Shown: positions 1 through 12,596, counted from the stretch's first letter. The stretch is 64,000 bases of DNA from Volutella citrinella (GCA_034401135.1 JAWZSP010000001.1:1550001-1614000); one strand, 5' to 3'. Numbers and translations: made by a program. Notes: generated by a model not told the origin, from the sequence alone.

Positions 1-606
1 TTTTTGCTCTGGCGCCGACGCCGTGGATCGGGCAAGCAGCTGATCGGCGAGCTTGGCGGCAACCCTGTGGGCCGGGAGCTGGACGGCGGCCACGGCCACG
101 GCAGCATCGCCGGGGGCGCCGTCGCGATGAAGGACACCAACAACTTCAGCCAGCACAGCTCGCCCGTGTCGAGCCACGCCGTGCCACAGCCGTACCAGTA
201 CAGTGTCGAGGCGGCGGCGGGCCACACGACTGTCGTTGAGCAGCACCAGCAACAACAGCAGCAGCACCCATACCACCAACAGCAATCACAACAACACCAA
301 CAGCAGCAGCATCAGCAGCGGGTGCCCGATCCATCGACCTACGGTGACCACGCGTCCACGGTCGTCGACAACGCCAGCTCCCTGCGCAAAATGTCCGAGT
401 CTGTCATAAGCCCCGTGTCGCCCGGTACCACAAACACCGTAGCGCGCAACGCCAGCCTCGCGGGCATCCGCCGGGCTCACGCAAACGACACGCCGCTATA
501 CGCCGAGCTCGAGGCCGGGTGGAACGGCCACGAGCTGCCCCCGACCGGGCCCCAGGCTCACGAGATGCCCACGAGCCCGTCACAGATTCACCCCAGCAAG
601 CGATAA
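1..606 (+). CDS. C-terminal tail of a truncated membrane protein (partial)
   Basis: The frame is open from the first base and ends at TAA 604-606, so about 201 residues of a longer protein are visible. The first residues (FLLWRRRR) look like the end of a transmembrane helix followed by a basic stop-transfer motif. The rest would then be a cytoplasmic tail rich in Gly, His, Ser and Pro. A Gln/His tract is encoded at about 237-320 by imperfect CAG/CAA/CAC repeats. The end has short acidic motifs such as LYAELEAG and HELPP, a pattern often seen in the tails of fungal single-span cell-wall or kelch-type surface proteins. No catalytic domain is visible and the ectodomain lies outside the window, so no function is assigned. 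Confidence 0.7.
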   Translation, partial: FLLWRRRRGSGKQLIGELGGNPVGRELDGGHGHGSIAGGAVAMKDTNNFSQHSSPVSSHAVPQPYQYSVEAAAGHTTVVEQHQQQQQQHPYHQQQSQQHQQQQHQQRVPDPSTYGDHASTVVDNASSLRKMSESVISPVSPGTTNTVARNASLAGIRRAHANDTPLYAELEAGWNGHELPPTGPQAHEMPTSPSQIHPSKR

Positions 607-2321
607 TCCTCCACACCGTCTTCTCCTCGCTTACCATCACCGCCACCATCAATCACCATCAATCGCTATCAATCATCACCATCGTCATCATCATCATCAT
701 CAATAGCACCACCACCAGCATTCTCATCCGCACCCTCACCCACATCATTACCATTATCGATTCCAGGTCTGGCTTAGGCAGTTTGGGTAGTTCGGCGGCT
801 TGTTATGATTTCTCAGTCCCCCATGGAGTATACAGTTACCATTTTTTACCCAATAACCACTTTTTTTAACCATGTACCTCTACACTTCATATCCTTCGCT
901 ATACAGCAGCATCCTTTTCGAGCAACGGGGGGGATCTCACTCTGCGAAACAAAATTTTTCGTCTTTGGGTAATAAAACTACTTTATCCTCTATCCATGAA
1001 ACCGGCCTTTCCTCCGTGATGATACGAAGTAATCGTAAAAAGTCCGCGCCCAGTAGAGGAGATTGGCCTTGCTCCGATCTACATGCGGCCACTCTAACAT
1101 CGCTTCCCCTTTTGCCACCGAGTGATTTGCCAGAAATTCAGGATCCGGATCCATAACCTCGTTGCCCCGGCCGTGCCTTTGCCCGGCTCTTTACTCACTC
1201 TTGACGGGTGCCGCGCGCTAAGAAATTGCGCATTCCCGGGGGGCGCCGGCCTCCTTAGTTTCAGATAAGTAGACCGTTGCCTCGCCCCCGGGCTATTTTC
1301 ATTTGTTTGCTTTCTTTTTCCACCACCCTTGGCAATTTGGGCTTTTTTTTCTCGCCATTCAGTGAGGCCTGGAGATGCACGACATGTCGATTTCCCACCC
1401 CTACAATCTAGATTAGCCTCAGGCGCTGCTGGATGCGTAGCCTGGGTGACAAAATGACAGTGTCCCATTGACGGATCCGGACCAACTTGACTATCTACCC
1501 CGACAATTACGAAGTCGCAGCGACAGGGCCTCAGCCTGCATGAACCTGTGCCAGACACTTGCGCGAGATGACACCATGCCCTCCCTCTCCTTTGGCTCCG
1601 AGTCATTTCACATGGCACCATGTCCCTCCAGATGGGTCCAGCCAAAATGACTCGGAGACGACTGATGCAACGGAAAGTAATTTCCAGGCCCAACCCCACC
1701 GTAGATCAGTATGCCAGCTTGAGACTTGATGGATTCAAAATAGCGTCAGTGCGGGTGCCACGGGCATTAAAACGTACGATATGGGGAAAACGAGGCTACA
1801 GTTGCGCTAAAGAGTGGATGCCCTACCCTAAAATTGAGAGACGTTTCGTCTGCGACCGTGAAACTACAGACTGGAAGGTCTTGGGGGGGGCTTGCAGTGC
1901 CTTGAATGCTCGAGAATGGTTCGTTGTGGCGGGTTGGCTACAGCTTACAATCAGCGACTTTTGAGCGTCTGAGGATTTCGAGACATGAAGGCGAAAAGTG
2001 CACCGCCCTCGCTCCCGGACCGTCACATGAGCAGGCAATTACGAGTATCCGTATCTTCGGGTCCAGCACTGACGCACCATCTAAATATAGGCAGGGAACC
2101 CATCTACACTAAATGCTGACACCCCCTGACCATCGCGATGACCGGAAAATAAAAGCGGTGATCAAACGACTAAAACCGAAAATTCTTCAACTGCTGAGTG
2201 AATAGAAGCGATTGGCATCACCGTGCATGCAACAATGGCCAGGAGCATCAATCCAGAGGGAGGGATATAAAGCGACAATATATACAGCATTAAGAATTAT
2301 CAAGTTTCCAAGTCTGGAAGT
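607..2321. other. Intergenic region with a TCA/ATC-rich simple repeat
   Basis: About 1.7 kb separates the tail of the first gene from the 3' end of the CFEM receptor gene. Bases 640-770 are an imperfect CAT/ATC/CACC repeat, probably 3' UTR of the upstream gene. An A/T-rich patch lies around 2263-2310, just past the 3' end of the receptor gene. Open frames here are short and have no recognisable domain; I see no gene. Confidence 0.5.
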
Positions 2322-3814
2322 CTAGCTAGAGTCTCTATTTCGATCCATCGAATTAGATGTCTGAGATGTCAGACTGGTTTTGTCGATGACCCCCTTGGTC
2401 CTCACCAGCTCTATTTCGTCGTCCCAGGGAGTCTCGTCGAGGCGAATAGCTCCTCGCTGGCTCCGAAGGCCATATCCGTTCCCCGACGTGCACTCTGCCT
2501 GCGCCTGCCTGAAGGTGCCCTTGCTCTTGCGAGTGGCTGAAGCGGAGTGGGCAGCGCCCGAGTGGGCGAGGGGGTCAGTGGAATACTTCTTGGTGGTGTC
2601 GTTGTATCCCGGGATCAGTCGGAGCAGCAGCAGGCGGATGGTGGGCATGCAGTTGCAGATGATTCCGACGTGGACCTCGAGTATGGACCACATGCAGGCG
2701 TCAGAATACTCCCAGGACGGGTTCGAGGTGTGGGAGCCGTAGACGACGATGAAGTGGATGCGGAGGATGCTCATGGCGGTGACGAAGATGCCGACCAGGA
2801 ACATGGCGGACACGCTGAGCTTCCTCTTCCAGCCGAGCTGCAGGGACCTGATCTGGGTGATGGGTATGATCATGATCCACAGGTCGAGGAAGATGTTGAC
2901 GAGGGCGTTGGCGAAGAGGAAGGCGAGCGTGTTGACGCACTTGCCCTTGTGCTGGCCGTCCCACATGTGCCAGAAGAAATCCAGCGGCTGGCACTGACCA
3001 AAGGCGCTGACAAGACTAAAAATGACGCCGTAGAGAGCCGTAACAACAATGGTGACCCAGGAGAGGCGCTTGATGGCGGGCGTGGGGAAGATGCGCAGGT
3101 AGAAGAAGAGCAGGGCGAGCTTGGTGAAGGCCACCTCGAGGAAGTAGACGGCCTGGAAGATGAAGTAGAAGTGCATGAAGTCGGTCAGCTCGTCGAACTT
3201 GAGCGTCCAGATGTCGCGGCCCAGGCCGTTGGGGATCATGCCGTAGATGAGGATGGTGGTCAGGGGCAGGCTGGCGAGGGCGGCCAGCACGATGAAGAGG
3301 TCGTCGAGGCCGAAGCCGAACTGGCCGTGGTACTTGAAGGCGAGGCGCTGGGCGACGAGGAGGCCCGAGATGACGGCGAAGAGGGTGCCGACGATGACGT
3401 TTTTGGAGCCCTGGTTGCGGATGGGGTAGTGGCATTGGCTTGTGGTTTGGTTCTTGGTGGCTGTGATGTACGGTCAGAGGCACAGCAGGCAAATAAAGCG
3501 TGATTGATCGTTTGCATACTTAGAATGTCCTTTGGCATGCACTTCTTGGACGCGCAGACGTAGCCTACCGTGAGCAGCTTCTCGTCGGTGCACACGCAGG
3601 GGAGGCCGGACTCGGCACATGTCGAGTCTCTGATTGCCGCGTCAAAACACTCAAGCTTGGACTGGATGTCAGTACGTGCGTGCCTTGCGCTGATCATGTT
3701 CCAGAGACGTACCGAGCAGTCGGGCAGGTTCTGAAAGGTCGAGTTGGAGGAGGCCACCACCTGAAGAGCAAGGAGCAGGGCCAGGACGAGGCATGATTGG
3801 AGCCAGCGAGCCAT
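2322..3814 (-). CDS. CFEM-domain Pth11-like seven-transmembrane receptor
   Basis: Exons complement(3713..3814, 3520..3661, 2322..3460) give 460 residues. The start at 3814 is the Met directly before a hydrophobic signal peptide (about 1-22). A CFEM cysteine-rich domain follows (LPDCSSKLECF... CVC... C... C), then about seven hydrophobic helices of the fungal rhodopsin-like (DUF3328-neighbouring, Pth11) class from about residue 100 to 360, and a polar Ser/Thr-rich cytoplasmic tail. Both introns have clear signals (GTACGT...TACTGAC...CAG, 51 nt; GTATGC...CTGAC...CAG, 59 nt). Removing the first restores the CFEM spacing between the first two Cys. In Magnaporthe, Pth11 with this architecture acts at the plasma membrane in host-surface sensing; the ligand here is unknown. 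Confidence 0.88.
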
Positions 3815-6800
3815 GTTGAGGCTCTTCGATCTAACGCTGTGATCCCACACCGGGCTACCGACGTCACGAACAGCTTCCGATGTCGAGACAGGCTCACGAG
3901 GCGGTCCGCGGCTGGGACCAAGTCCAGTTTATACCATCCGGGCGTCGCATCCAAGCCGCCGGACCACCCGGGGGGTTCACTGGCTGCATGGCGCAGACGT
4001 GCAGACGAAGAGAAGAAAAAAGAAAAAAAATCCTTCTCCCGAGTAACTGTCAGGTCACCTCTGCCGCGGCGCGGATTCAACAGTCGTATTGTCGTGAGCT
4101 TCCTTCATCAAGTTGTCACGTAGTTTTGCTTCTGCGGCCAGGTTCCCCGGTCCGCGCAGCACCTCAGCTCGGAGCGGGGGTTCCACAAATTCTGTGCGAA
4201 GAGGCCTACAAGAGGGTTGGGACGCTGCTCCCGTGGGGTGATGGCCCATATCCTCGGACACTGAGGAGTTTTAGTCGTTGGTGCTAAAAATCTCGGACCT
4301 GGGCTGCCGCGCTCTGCTATTTGCCAGACGGACGAACCCTACTCTCGCTACCGGCTGCCAGCTCGCCGCGGCAACGGCTGGACTGAGGTGCTGGTAGTCT
4401 CGCCCATTCGGGATGTCTGGCAGCCAAGCCCGCCCCCAGGACAGCCTACTAAATGTACCTGGGCCCTGCTGCAAGGCCCCCCCCCAACAGAGCCTGCGAT
4501 GCCTGCTGGTCATCCCCAGGGGGGCCACTGCACACCTTGCCCGCCGGCTGTGCCTGGTGATGCCGATCGCCTGTTTTAGCACCACAAACCGCGCCGTGGG
4601 TGGCCTGTTCCTGCGTGCATTCCAATTTCTCCCGAGCGGTTCCCAAGGAGCGGCTCCCAGACGGCTCCCGCATCCTTGAACCGGTGGGCCGGTCCTCGCA
4701 CGAATAAGCAAATGAGCGGAATCCTCTCGGCATTTCGCAGAGACTGGGGGGTCTTTAAGTTTTCGGGACGCTGAGAGGTTGTGTGCCATTGCCTGCCATT
4801 GCGTGGCCATCATCCCCGAAGCCCCAGTCGTCGTTTCTTTCTCGCGGGGAAGAGCCCCCGTCTCTTTGCCTGTGCTCCGTCTCGTTGCCGGCTCGGGCGC
4901 AACAGGAAGCACGGGACGAAAGCCGTGCCGGGGGGTCTTCGTCTTGTCTTTGGAACCAGATGCTCAGGATAGCCGTATATCCGGCACCTGCGCACATCCG
5001 GAGCAGAGAGTTGATAAATTAACGGAGCCCAGGGCGTGTTGCTCGCAATCAAGAATGAGTCCAAAGTTGACCAGGCAGGACAGCCTTTGGGATTCGTTGC
5101 TAATCCTCCCTCCTAGGAAGCTCATTGAAATTCAAGTCGGGAAGCGACCCAACCAAAATATCGTCACGGTCTTTCGACCTAGTAACTCGAAAGCATCTCG
5201 CCCCCGGTTGAGCGTATGATATGGTTAGAATGTCTCAGTCGGAGTCTTGGCAATCTGATATGTGCATGTATCTGAGACCAGACATCTGCAAGCGGGTTTT
5301 GAGACATGGTTAATGCAGGTCTGTGTCAAACGGACCCAGTAGCGTGCATTGATATTTCGAGTCTTGGCCTTCCGAACCATCACTGACATTCACTGTGATT
5401 ATGCTTGTATTCAGCCATCTAATCTGCAGTTTATAATGTGCGATTCAGGCATGAAAAATCTTGAACATACGAGATGGGTCATTATTGCTCCCATAGACAT
5501 CTACCGAATTAATTGGTCGCCCAAATCTCAAGGCGGTACTCGATACATAAACGGCATCTTAGATATGACCTCTTTGGTCGATTTATTCTGTTATAGACTA
5601 TAGAGAGTCGCAAAATTGGTACGAGATTTTCAAGTGATAGCTAATACTGGTGCTATTGATATAGAGGTGGTCGGTCTTTGTAAGGCAACGGATGTTAGAA
5701 GAGTGGCGAGGTAGCACTTAACCGTATATTCCCTGTGAACTAGAAGGTAGCCCCCAGTGATGTAGCACATTAATCTCTGCCCTCTCCCTCCTTGAGGGGT
5801 CGATGCCTTTTCTAGCTGCCCACAGACCTTCCTGCAGTCAGTAAGCTGCTTCAGCCAATCAGAAAAATGCCCCCTCGAAGCCTAATTCCCGGCTGCCTCA
5901 ATTTAGGCCCTGACAGTCTTTAACAACGCGCAGGGTTCGCGGCCGCCACTTGAAGTTAAACTTCAACCCTATCCCTTTGCTGGTTAGGTATTTCCACTTT
6001 TTTCAGTCAACTATTTGAATAGCCGGGTATTGTATTTTTTATGAAAAGGAAGACAAAAGGGCTACGAAGAAGACTAAGACTAAAACCTGGTCGATGCGGC
6101 AGCAAGGCTCGTCTAGTGTGGTCAGCTCAATTGTAGGAGAATATGCAGGGCTTAGGCGCGGACCCTGCCTGTCCTATAAGTTCAACTGATTGGGCTCATC
6201 GCCAAACCTATCGAGCGGACGAAATAATAATTGGAGTTTAAATTGGGCCTTTGAAGCATCAAAAACTGCCCAGAAGAAACCCTAGTGTTGTCGGAATATG
6301 TGAACACTGAGGGATAATTAGATGGACCTAGTCTGTGGTGACTCACTTGCCCATCGCTCTTATAGGCCATCTAACAGCCTTTATGTTGATTCGGTAATAG
6401 AAAGCCATGAACCACTGCATTTTGGCCCATTTGAGAGTATCAATTGATCTGGGATGCACGGTCTCCTTGGTGAAAACTCTAAAGCCATTGTTGATAACCG
6501 CTAGGCACTTCTTCAGCCTCATAGCGTAGATTCCGAGACATGATCAGGAGAAATGGCTTAACAACTGACTACCAGCAGGGCGAGGAAAGTGTAATTTTCA
6601 GTCTGTCCAAGTCGCATCAAGCTTCAGATCAACCTGGAATCTATTGTATTCTATGGAGATTTCTAGGGAGGAGCTTGCCCGATGTCCGTTCGGCTCTTGA
6701 ATTTCGGTTGTGCATATCGTCAAGGGAGTGTGACTTCAATCCAATAACGATCATGTCTTCTTGAAGCCAGGCTGTGACGTTGAGATTCGAAACATCTGCC

Positions 6801-7937
6801 AGTGTTGATAGTGAGAGTTGAAAGATGAGATGATGCGAGTGTCTGCCGTGGTTGATAGAGTGCCGGCGTCTCCATATTCCTGGGATAGTCAGAGAGCTTC
6901 ATCATGCATGTGGCAAGCAAACCCGTCTCTCCAAACCTCAATGGACTTGAAGGAAACAGAGTGCGTAGTATTGAATTTGATTTTGGTTCTCTCTTCTGCC
7001 TAGGGGACCATCACAAATACTGTCGCTCCGATTGCTGAATATTGTAAGAATCTCGTAAAAACAAGCCGGGTTCTTGCTCCTTCTCAAAATTATTTAATCA
7101 CCGGTCGCTTAGAGACGATGACGAGTTGGAAGCCCCCCACGATGGTTGCGGTCGCCGCGGAGGCCGAGAGCAGTCAATGGGTGTGCCATCAGATCATAGT
7201 GCCCACACATAGCACCACAGCTTACTCCAAACAGCACCACAGCCAGCTCTGCTTTCATTACAACCAAGGGGGCTCAGCCAGGAAGTGACGGAAGAATTGT
7301 GGCCGTGGTGCGGCAGTCACGCAGCTACTAGCTCGGTCGTTGGAGTCGCAGTGCATCTCGAGGAGCATCAATGCGGCAGCGGGACCGAGGAGGGGCAGCT
7401 ACAGTTCATAGTTCGCAGTCTAGCGGAATGTGCCCGGCGGCACTGCTGATAGCTGATTTGCTCGACTACGTCACCGGGCGCTGTATATGCGCAAAACCAA
7501 TATACGCGATGCAGCCCCATTCGGCAGCCGGAGAGTCACGAGCGCGGGCCAGGCAAGATGGCAGCCCATGTGAGCAGCCTAATCAAGGTGCGATATCTCG
7601 ACGGTCCCACCCCAGCGTTGCATCGAGTCCTTGCCAGGTGCTTGATCGCAGCCTGCGATCCGGGGGGTCCCAGGCCGGGCATAGTGCACGGCCCAATCAG
7701 GAACATGTCCCGCCAGCCGTGGCTCGAATGAGGCAATCCCGCGAACTCGACTGCATCTGCTGGCGACCGTCCGATGCGGCCTGCAAGCGAGCCCCTAGGA
7801 TGGAATATACAATGAGTTGACGTTGATAAGAAGCTCAGTGGCCGCCTCCTCCCTGCAGCGAGTCTGGTTCAGTGCCGACAGACAGTCCTACGTCCTGGGC
7901 CTCATCTCATATAACCCATCTTCACATCAACATCGCA
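3815..7937. other. 4.1 kb gene-free region, partly A/T-rich
   Basis: From 3815 to about 5200 the sequence is GC-rich, with an A-rich tract at 4012-4032 that probably belongs to the promoter of the CFEM receptor. From about 5220 to 7100 it becomes visibly A/T-richer, with no frame longer than about 85 codons and no recognisable protein similarity. From 7100 to 7937 it returns to GC-rich promoter-like sequence before the ceramidase, with a TATA-like ATATAA at about 7909-7914. I could not identify terminal repeats or target duplications, so no mobile element is called. Confidence 0.5.
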
Positions 7938-10369
7938 ATGGCCATCATGGGGATGAAGACAGGGCATGGCCCATCCATCCGTTACGCATGCCCAAGGCTT
8001 TGGATTGCTCTTCTTTTCCTTGTGGCCCTGCTCAACCTGGCCCAAGCAAGCCCATCTCCCGGGAATGCGGCCCCCACAAGCGACGAGGAGGAGTGGCTGA
8101 AGATCCAGGGGAGAGACAGCGGCGACAAGTACTTGATTGGCGTGGGAAAGGCAGACATCACTGGTCCCATTGTAGAGATTGGTTTTGCCGGCTACGCGGA
8201 TCTGGCGCAGGTCGGCACGGGGCTGAGGCAGCGCATCTACAGCCGTGCATTCATCGTCGGTGACCGGACTCGTCCTGAGGATCGCTTTGTTTATTTGGTC
8301 ATGGACATTCTCACGGGGGACACTGCCATCCGGTACGGGATTCTCAAGGGGCTTGCGGCTCTGGGCAGCGAGTACTCCGTGTACGGAGCCTCGAATGTCG
8401 CAGTCACTGGCACACACAGGTTGGTTCCATCCCCTCGCTTTATGATATGGAATGGAAACTCACAAATGGTAGTCACTCTGGACCGGGCGCTTGGAACAAC
8501 TACCTGCTCCTTCAGGTCACTACCCTTGGCTTCAACAAGCAGAGTTACCAAGCCATCGTGGACGGCGCTGTCCTCAGTATCAAGCGAGCCCACGAGAGTT
8601 TGACAGAGGTATGACCCGTCTCCCCCTCCTCGTTTTCGTCAGAGCTGACGCATATCAAGGGCTACTTGGACGTGGGAAGCGCAGAAATCAAGGACGGCTC
8701 CATCAACCGCTCGCTCTGGGCCTACATGCACAACCCAGATGCCGAGCGAGCCAGATACGAGAACTCGGTCGACACGACGCTCACCCTGGTCCGGTTCAAG
8801 CGCGCATCCGACAGCAAGGACATTGGCGTCCTGACGTGGTTCCCCGTCCATCCCACTTCCCTGCAGGGCAACAACACGCACGTCAGCGGCGACAACAAGG
8901 GCGTGGCGGCGTGGGAGTTTGAAAAGGCCATGGGCCCGGGCTTCGTCGCCGCCTTTGGCCAGTCCAACCACGCCGACACCACGCCCAACGTGCTGGGTGC
9001 CTTTTGCGACGATGGCACCGGCGCCCAGTGCTCGTTTGAGAATAGTACGTGTGCCGATGGCAAGTCGCAGTCATGCCGGGGTCGGGGGCCGGCGTATCAG
9101 AAGCTGGATAAGGGGGCGACGAGTTGCTATGAGATGGGCAAGCGGCAGTATTTTGGCGCAAAGGAAGCCTACGTGAGTTGTCCTCTTGTTGACTGTAGTT
9201 TGTGACGATGTGCTTCCAGTTTGAGTCGTTCTAGTTCGGGTTGATGTGCTGATGCAGAGAAACAGGATTCATTGGCAACTTCTGGAGTTCCAGTCAAGGG
9301 GCCTACCGTCAAGGCGTTCCACTTCTTCCAGGACATGAAGTTCTTCGAGTTCACCCTCCCCAACGGCAAGCCGGCCATGTCATGCCCCGCAGCCCTCGGA
9401 TACTCCTTCGCCGCCGGGACAACAGACTGGCCAGGCTTCGCCGACTTCACCCAGGGCGACTCGGGCGAGCCCAACGCCAGTCCCCTCTGGGCCGTCGTGT
9501 CTGGCTTCCTCCGCACGCCGACGGCCAAGCAGAAGACGTGCCAGGAGCCGAAGCCGATCCTGCTGGACGTCGGGGAGATCACGCAGCCTTACGACTGGGC
9601 GGCGAACCTGGCCGACGTGCAGATGCTCCGCGTGGGCCAGCTGCTCATCATCGTCACGCCGAGCGAGACAACGACCATGAGCGGACGCCGCTGGCGAGAG
9701 GCCGTAGCCAAGGAGGCCGAGAGCTTCCTCGACGAGAAGCCCGTCGTCGTGCTGGGCGGTCCGGCCAACAGCTACGCGCACTACGTGACGACGCCGGAGG
9801 AGTACGACGTCCAGCGGTACGAGGGCGCGTCGACGCTCTACGGGAGACACCACCTAAATGCCTTCATCAACCTGACCGTCAGCAACATGAAGTGGCTGGA
9901 GCCCGGGGCGGGCAAGCGACCATCCACCGGCCCCCAGGCGCCCGACAACAGCGACCGCTCCCTCTCCTTCATCACGGGCGTCGTGTACGACAACGCGCCC
10001 CCGTCGAACCCCTTTGGCAAGGTCAGACGCCAGCCCAGCGCGAAGTACTCGCTCGGCCAGGTCGTCAGCGTGACGTTCCAGGGCGCAAACCCGCGCAACA
10101 ACCTGCGCCTCGAGGACACGTTTGTCGCCGTCGAAAAGCAAGTCAGCGGCGGCTGGGAGCGCGCGCACGGCGATGAGGACTTCTTCGTCGTCCTAAAGTG
10201 GCGACGTACCGACGGGTTCCTGGGGTATAGTGAGGTTGATATTGATTGGGAGACGGTGGGCAATGCGAAGCCGGGAACGTACCGCATCAGGTACAACGGG
10301 GACTCGAAGAATCTGTTTGGGGCTATCAAGTCGTTTACCGGCGTCACGGATAGCTTTGTTCTGCAGTAG
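7938..10369 (+). CDS. Neutral/alkaline ceramidase, secreted
   Basis: Exons 7938..8419, 8473..8608, 8660..9172 and 9260..10369 give 746 residues, normal for the family (about 700-780). An N-terminal signal sequence (about residues 12-35) sends it to the secretory pathway. Family motifs are in order: GVGKADITGP (about 55), the zinc-site THSHSGPGAW rebuilt across intron 1, FPVHPTSLQG, HSTC-like FENSTC with RGRGP, SETTTMSGRR, and VQRYEGASTLYG, then a C-terminal Ig-like domain. The enzyme normally hydrolyses N-acyl-sphingosine to sphingosine and fatty acid. Oddly, the catalytic hexapeptide GDVSPN reads ADTTPN (311-316), with Thr314 at the nucleophile position, while the zinc ligands look intact. 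The acceptor of intron 3 (9259) is less certain than the others. It is tail-to-tail with the GMC oxidoreductase. Confidence 0.9.
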
Positions 10370-10607
10370 CTGATGCGCCTATGCCTGTATGATTCAGATA
10401 TGTGAGACTTCTGGCTTGAGGCGTGTTAAGTTCATGTCTCGGGAACGATCTGGGACTGCTGTCTTCATGTTTGATATTCAGTCACGATAGCCATGTGGTT
10501 TCATCGAATTGACTCGAGTCCACGGCTTTACTGCTAGAGCTTACTTGGGCATTGATGCCGACTTATTGATTTTCCCCTGACCACATCCCCTTATCCCCTG
10601 GCGAGGT

Positions 10608-12596
10608 TCACGCCCAAGTCTCCTTGATGAGGTCGGCTGCCTTCTCTGCGATGCCAAACGCCGGCATCATGGTGTGGCCGTTGTTCACGCGGGGCATGAC
10701 GCTGACGTCGGCGACTCGCAGGCCCTTGACGCCCCTGACACGGAGCTTCTCGTCCAGCACGGCGTTGGGGTCTGAGTCCTTGCCCATGGCGCAAGTACCG
10801 GATGCGTGGTAGCCTGTGCGAGTTAGACATGGCACTATCAAACAAGAAAGAAATCAGCTGGCAGACTTACAAGTAGTGGCATTCTCCTTGATAAAGGGGA
10901 CCCAGTCCTCGCGGGTCTTGTACTTGTGGTGGGAAGCGTCAGATGGCCATGAGCCCTTGACGATATCCTTCGTGCCCGCTCCCTCCAAGATGATCTCGTT
11001 TGCGAACCGGCACGCCTCGGAGAGCACCTCGACGTCAAGCGGGTCGGAGAGGTAGTTGCAGTCAACAACCGGCACAGACAGGGGGTCTGCGTCCTTGAGC
11101 GTGACGGTGCCGCGGGACTTTGGCGCAAACAGCTCGGGGATGAGGGCGAAGGCGTGCTGGCCCTCGCCGGGCCGCTGGGTGAACTGCTTGGGCCCGCCGT
11201 AGCACTCGAGCGAGAAGAACTCGATGTTGGGCTGCGAGGGCGCCAGGCCCATGGGGTCGCGGCCCTCGGCCCGGGGCGCCTTGTTCCAGACGTCCGAGTC
11301 GGCGAGGCGCTCGTCGAGGCGGGCGTAGGCGAAGATGCCAAAGGGGAAGTTGGCCAGCAGGCCCTCCTTCTTCTCCTTCCACAGGGCGTACGTCTTGAGG
11401 AAGGCCTCTTGGCTGCAGACCTGGTAGTCGTTGGTGATGCCCTCCTTGTCGGTCTCGTAGAAGATGAAGACGATCTGTGATGTTAGAAGACGTGGTCTCG
11501 GTGGGGGGGGGATCATGGACCTACCAGATGATCCTGGAGATTCTTGCCCACGCCTGGCAGCTCGACAAGCTGCGGGATGCCGTGCTTGTCGAGCTCGTCC
11601 TTGGCGCCGATGCCCGAACGGTTGAGCACGTTGGGGCTGTTGTAGGCTCCGCACGAGACGACGACCTCCATCTTGGCCTTGATCTCGGCCACGCTGCCGT
11701 CCTCCTTGACGACGCGGACACCCGACGCCTTCAGTTCGCCGTTGACGTCCTTCTCAATAGTCACCTTGTCGACGTGGGTGCCCGTCATGAGGGTCAGGTT
11801 GCTCCGCTTGCCCACCTCGCCAGTGACGAAGTCGGCGGCGGTGCTGCGCAGGCCCTGGTACACTGTCCTCACGGCGTGGCCGCACCCGTGGGGGTTCCTG
11901 CCGTGGGAGAACATGTCGTGGTCGAGCGGCAGGCCCTTTGACACGAGCGAGTCCCGGATGAGGTTGGAGATGGGGGCGAGGTCGTGGGGGGCCGAGACGA
12001 GGAGGCCGTCGCTGCCGTGGGCACCGTCGGCGTCGGCAAACCACGACTTGCCGCGAAATTGCTCGGCCTGATACGTTTAGACGAGAAGCAGGTAGACGGT
12101 GGTTGAAGGGGGAATTCACCTTGTTCATGTACTTGAAAAACTCGTCGCCGCCCCAGCCCGGGAGCTCCCAATCATCATAATCCTGGCGCGTGCCGCGGAC
12201 GATGAGGGTCCCGTTGCAGCCGGAGCAGCCGCTGAGGAACTTGCCGCGGCTGAGCTTGACCTGGCGGCCGTTGACGCCGGGCATGGGCTCGGTGACAATG
12301 TTCCAGTCTGTCTCCTTGTCAAAGTTCTGCGACCAGCCGCCGGGCATGTGGGTGTTCTCGTTGTGCTCATTGTGGGCGCCGGCCTCGATGAGCAGCACCG
12401 TCTTGGTCGGGTCCTCGGAGAGGCGGCTGGCGATGACGGGGCCAGATGTGCCGCCGCTGCGAGATGTTAGCCAGGAACCAGACAGGAACCAGGAACCAGA
12501 GGAGAGACAGGGGGGTGAGTGAATGCAGAATGCCACTGGCTGGAGACAGAGGGGGGACACTTACCCACAGACGATAAAGTCATACTCGGTAGCCAT
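10608..12596 (-). CDS. GMC-family FAD oxidoreductase
   Basis: Exons complement(12565..12596, 12120..12456, 11525..12067, 10871..11474, 10608..10813) give 573 residues. The N-terminal FAD-binding motif (YDFIVCGGGTSG) is split by the first intron, so the first exon is only 32 nt. GMC signature 1 is GKFLSGCSGCNGT and the active-site region is YHASGTCAMG, with a second catalytic residue in VNNGHTMMPAFGIAEKAA. No signal peptide is visible, so the enzyme is probably intracellular, unlike secreted aryl-alcohol or glucose oxidases. The family oxidises alcohols, cholines or sugars with FAD. The substrate cannot be read from sequence; choline-dehydrogenase or alcohol-oxidase-like activity are both possible. 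All four introns have standard GT and AG ends. Confidence 0.88.

Noticed and set aside
237..320. CAG/CAA repeat as a mobile or CRISPR-like repeat
   Set aside because: It is an in-frame Gln/His tract in a coding region, not a spaced repeat array.
2547..3503. 318-codon plus-strand frame over the CFEM receptor
   Set aside because: The low-complexity Glu/Gly/Asp/Val composition is an antisense shadow of the receptor's hydrophobic coding sequence.
4271..4912. 213-codon minus-strand frame
   Set aside because: Several long frames overlap on both strands in this GC-rich segment, and none shows a motif, signal peptide or exon structure.
12457..12564. Alternative N-terminus of the GMC oxidoreductase reading through intron 1
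   Set aside because: Reading through loses the FAD-binding GGGTSG motif, which the spliced 32-nt first exon restores.
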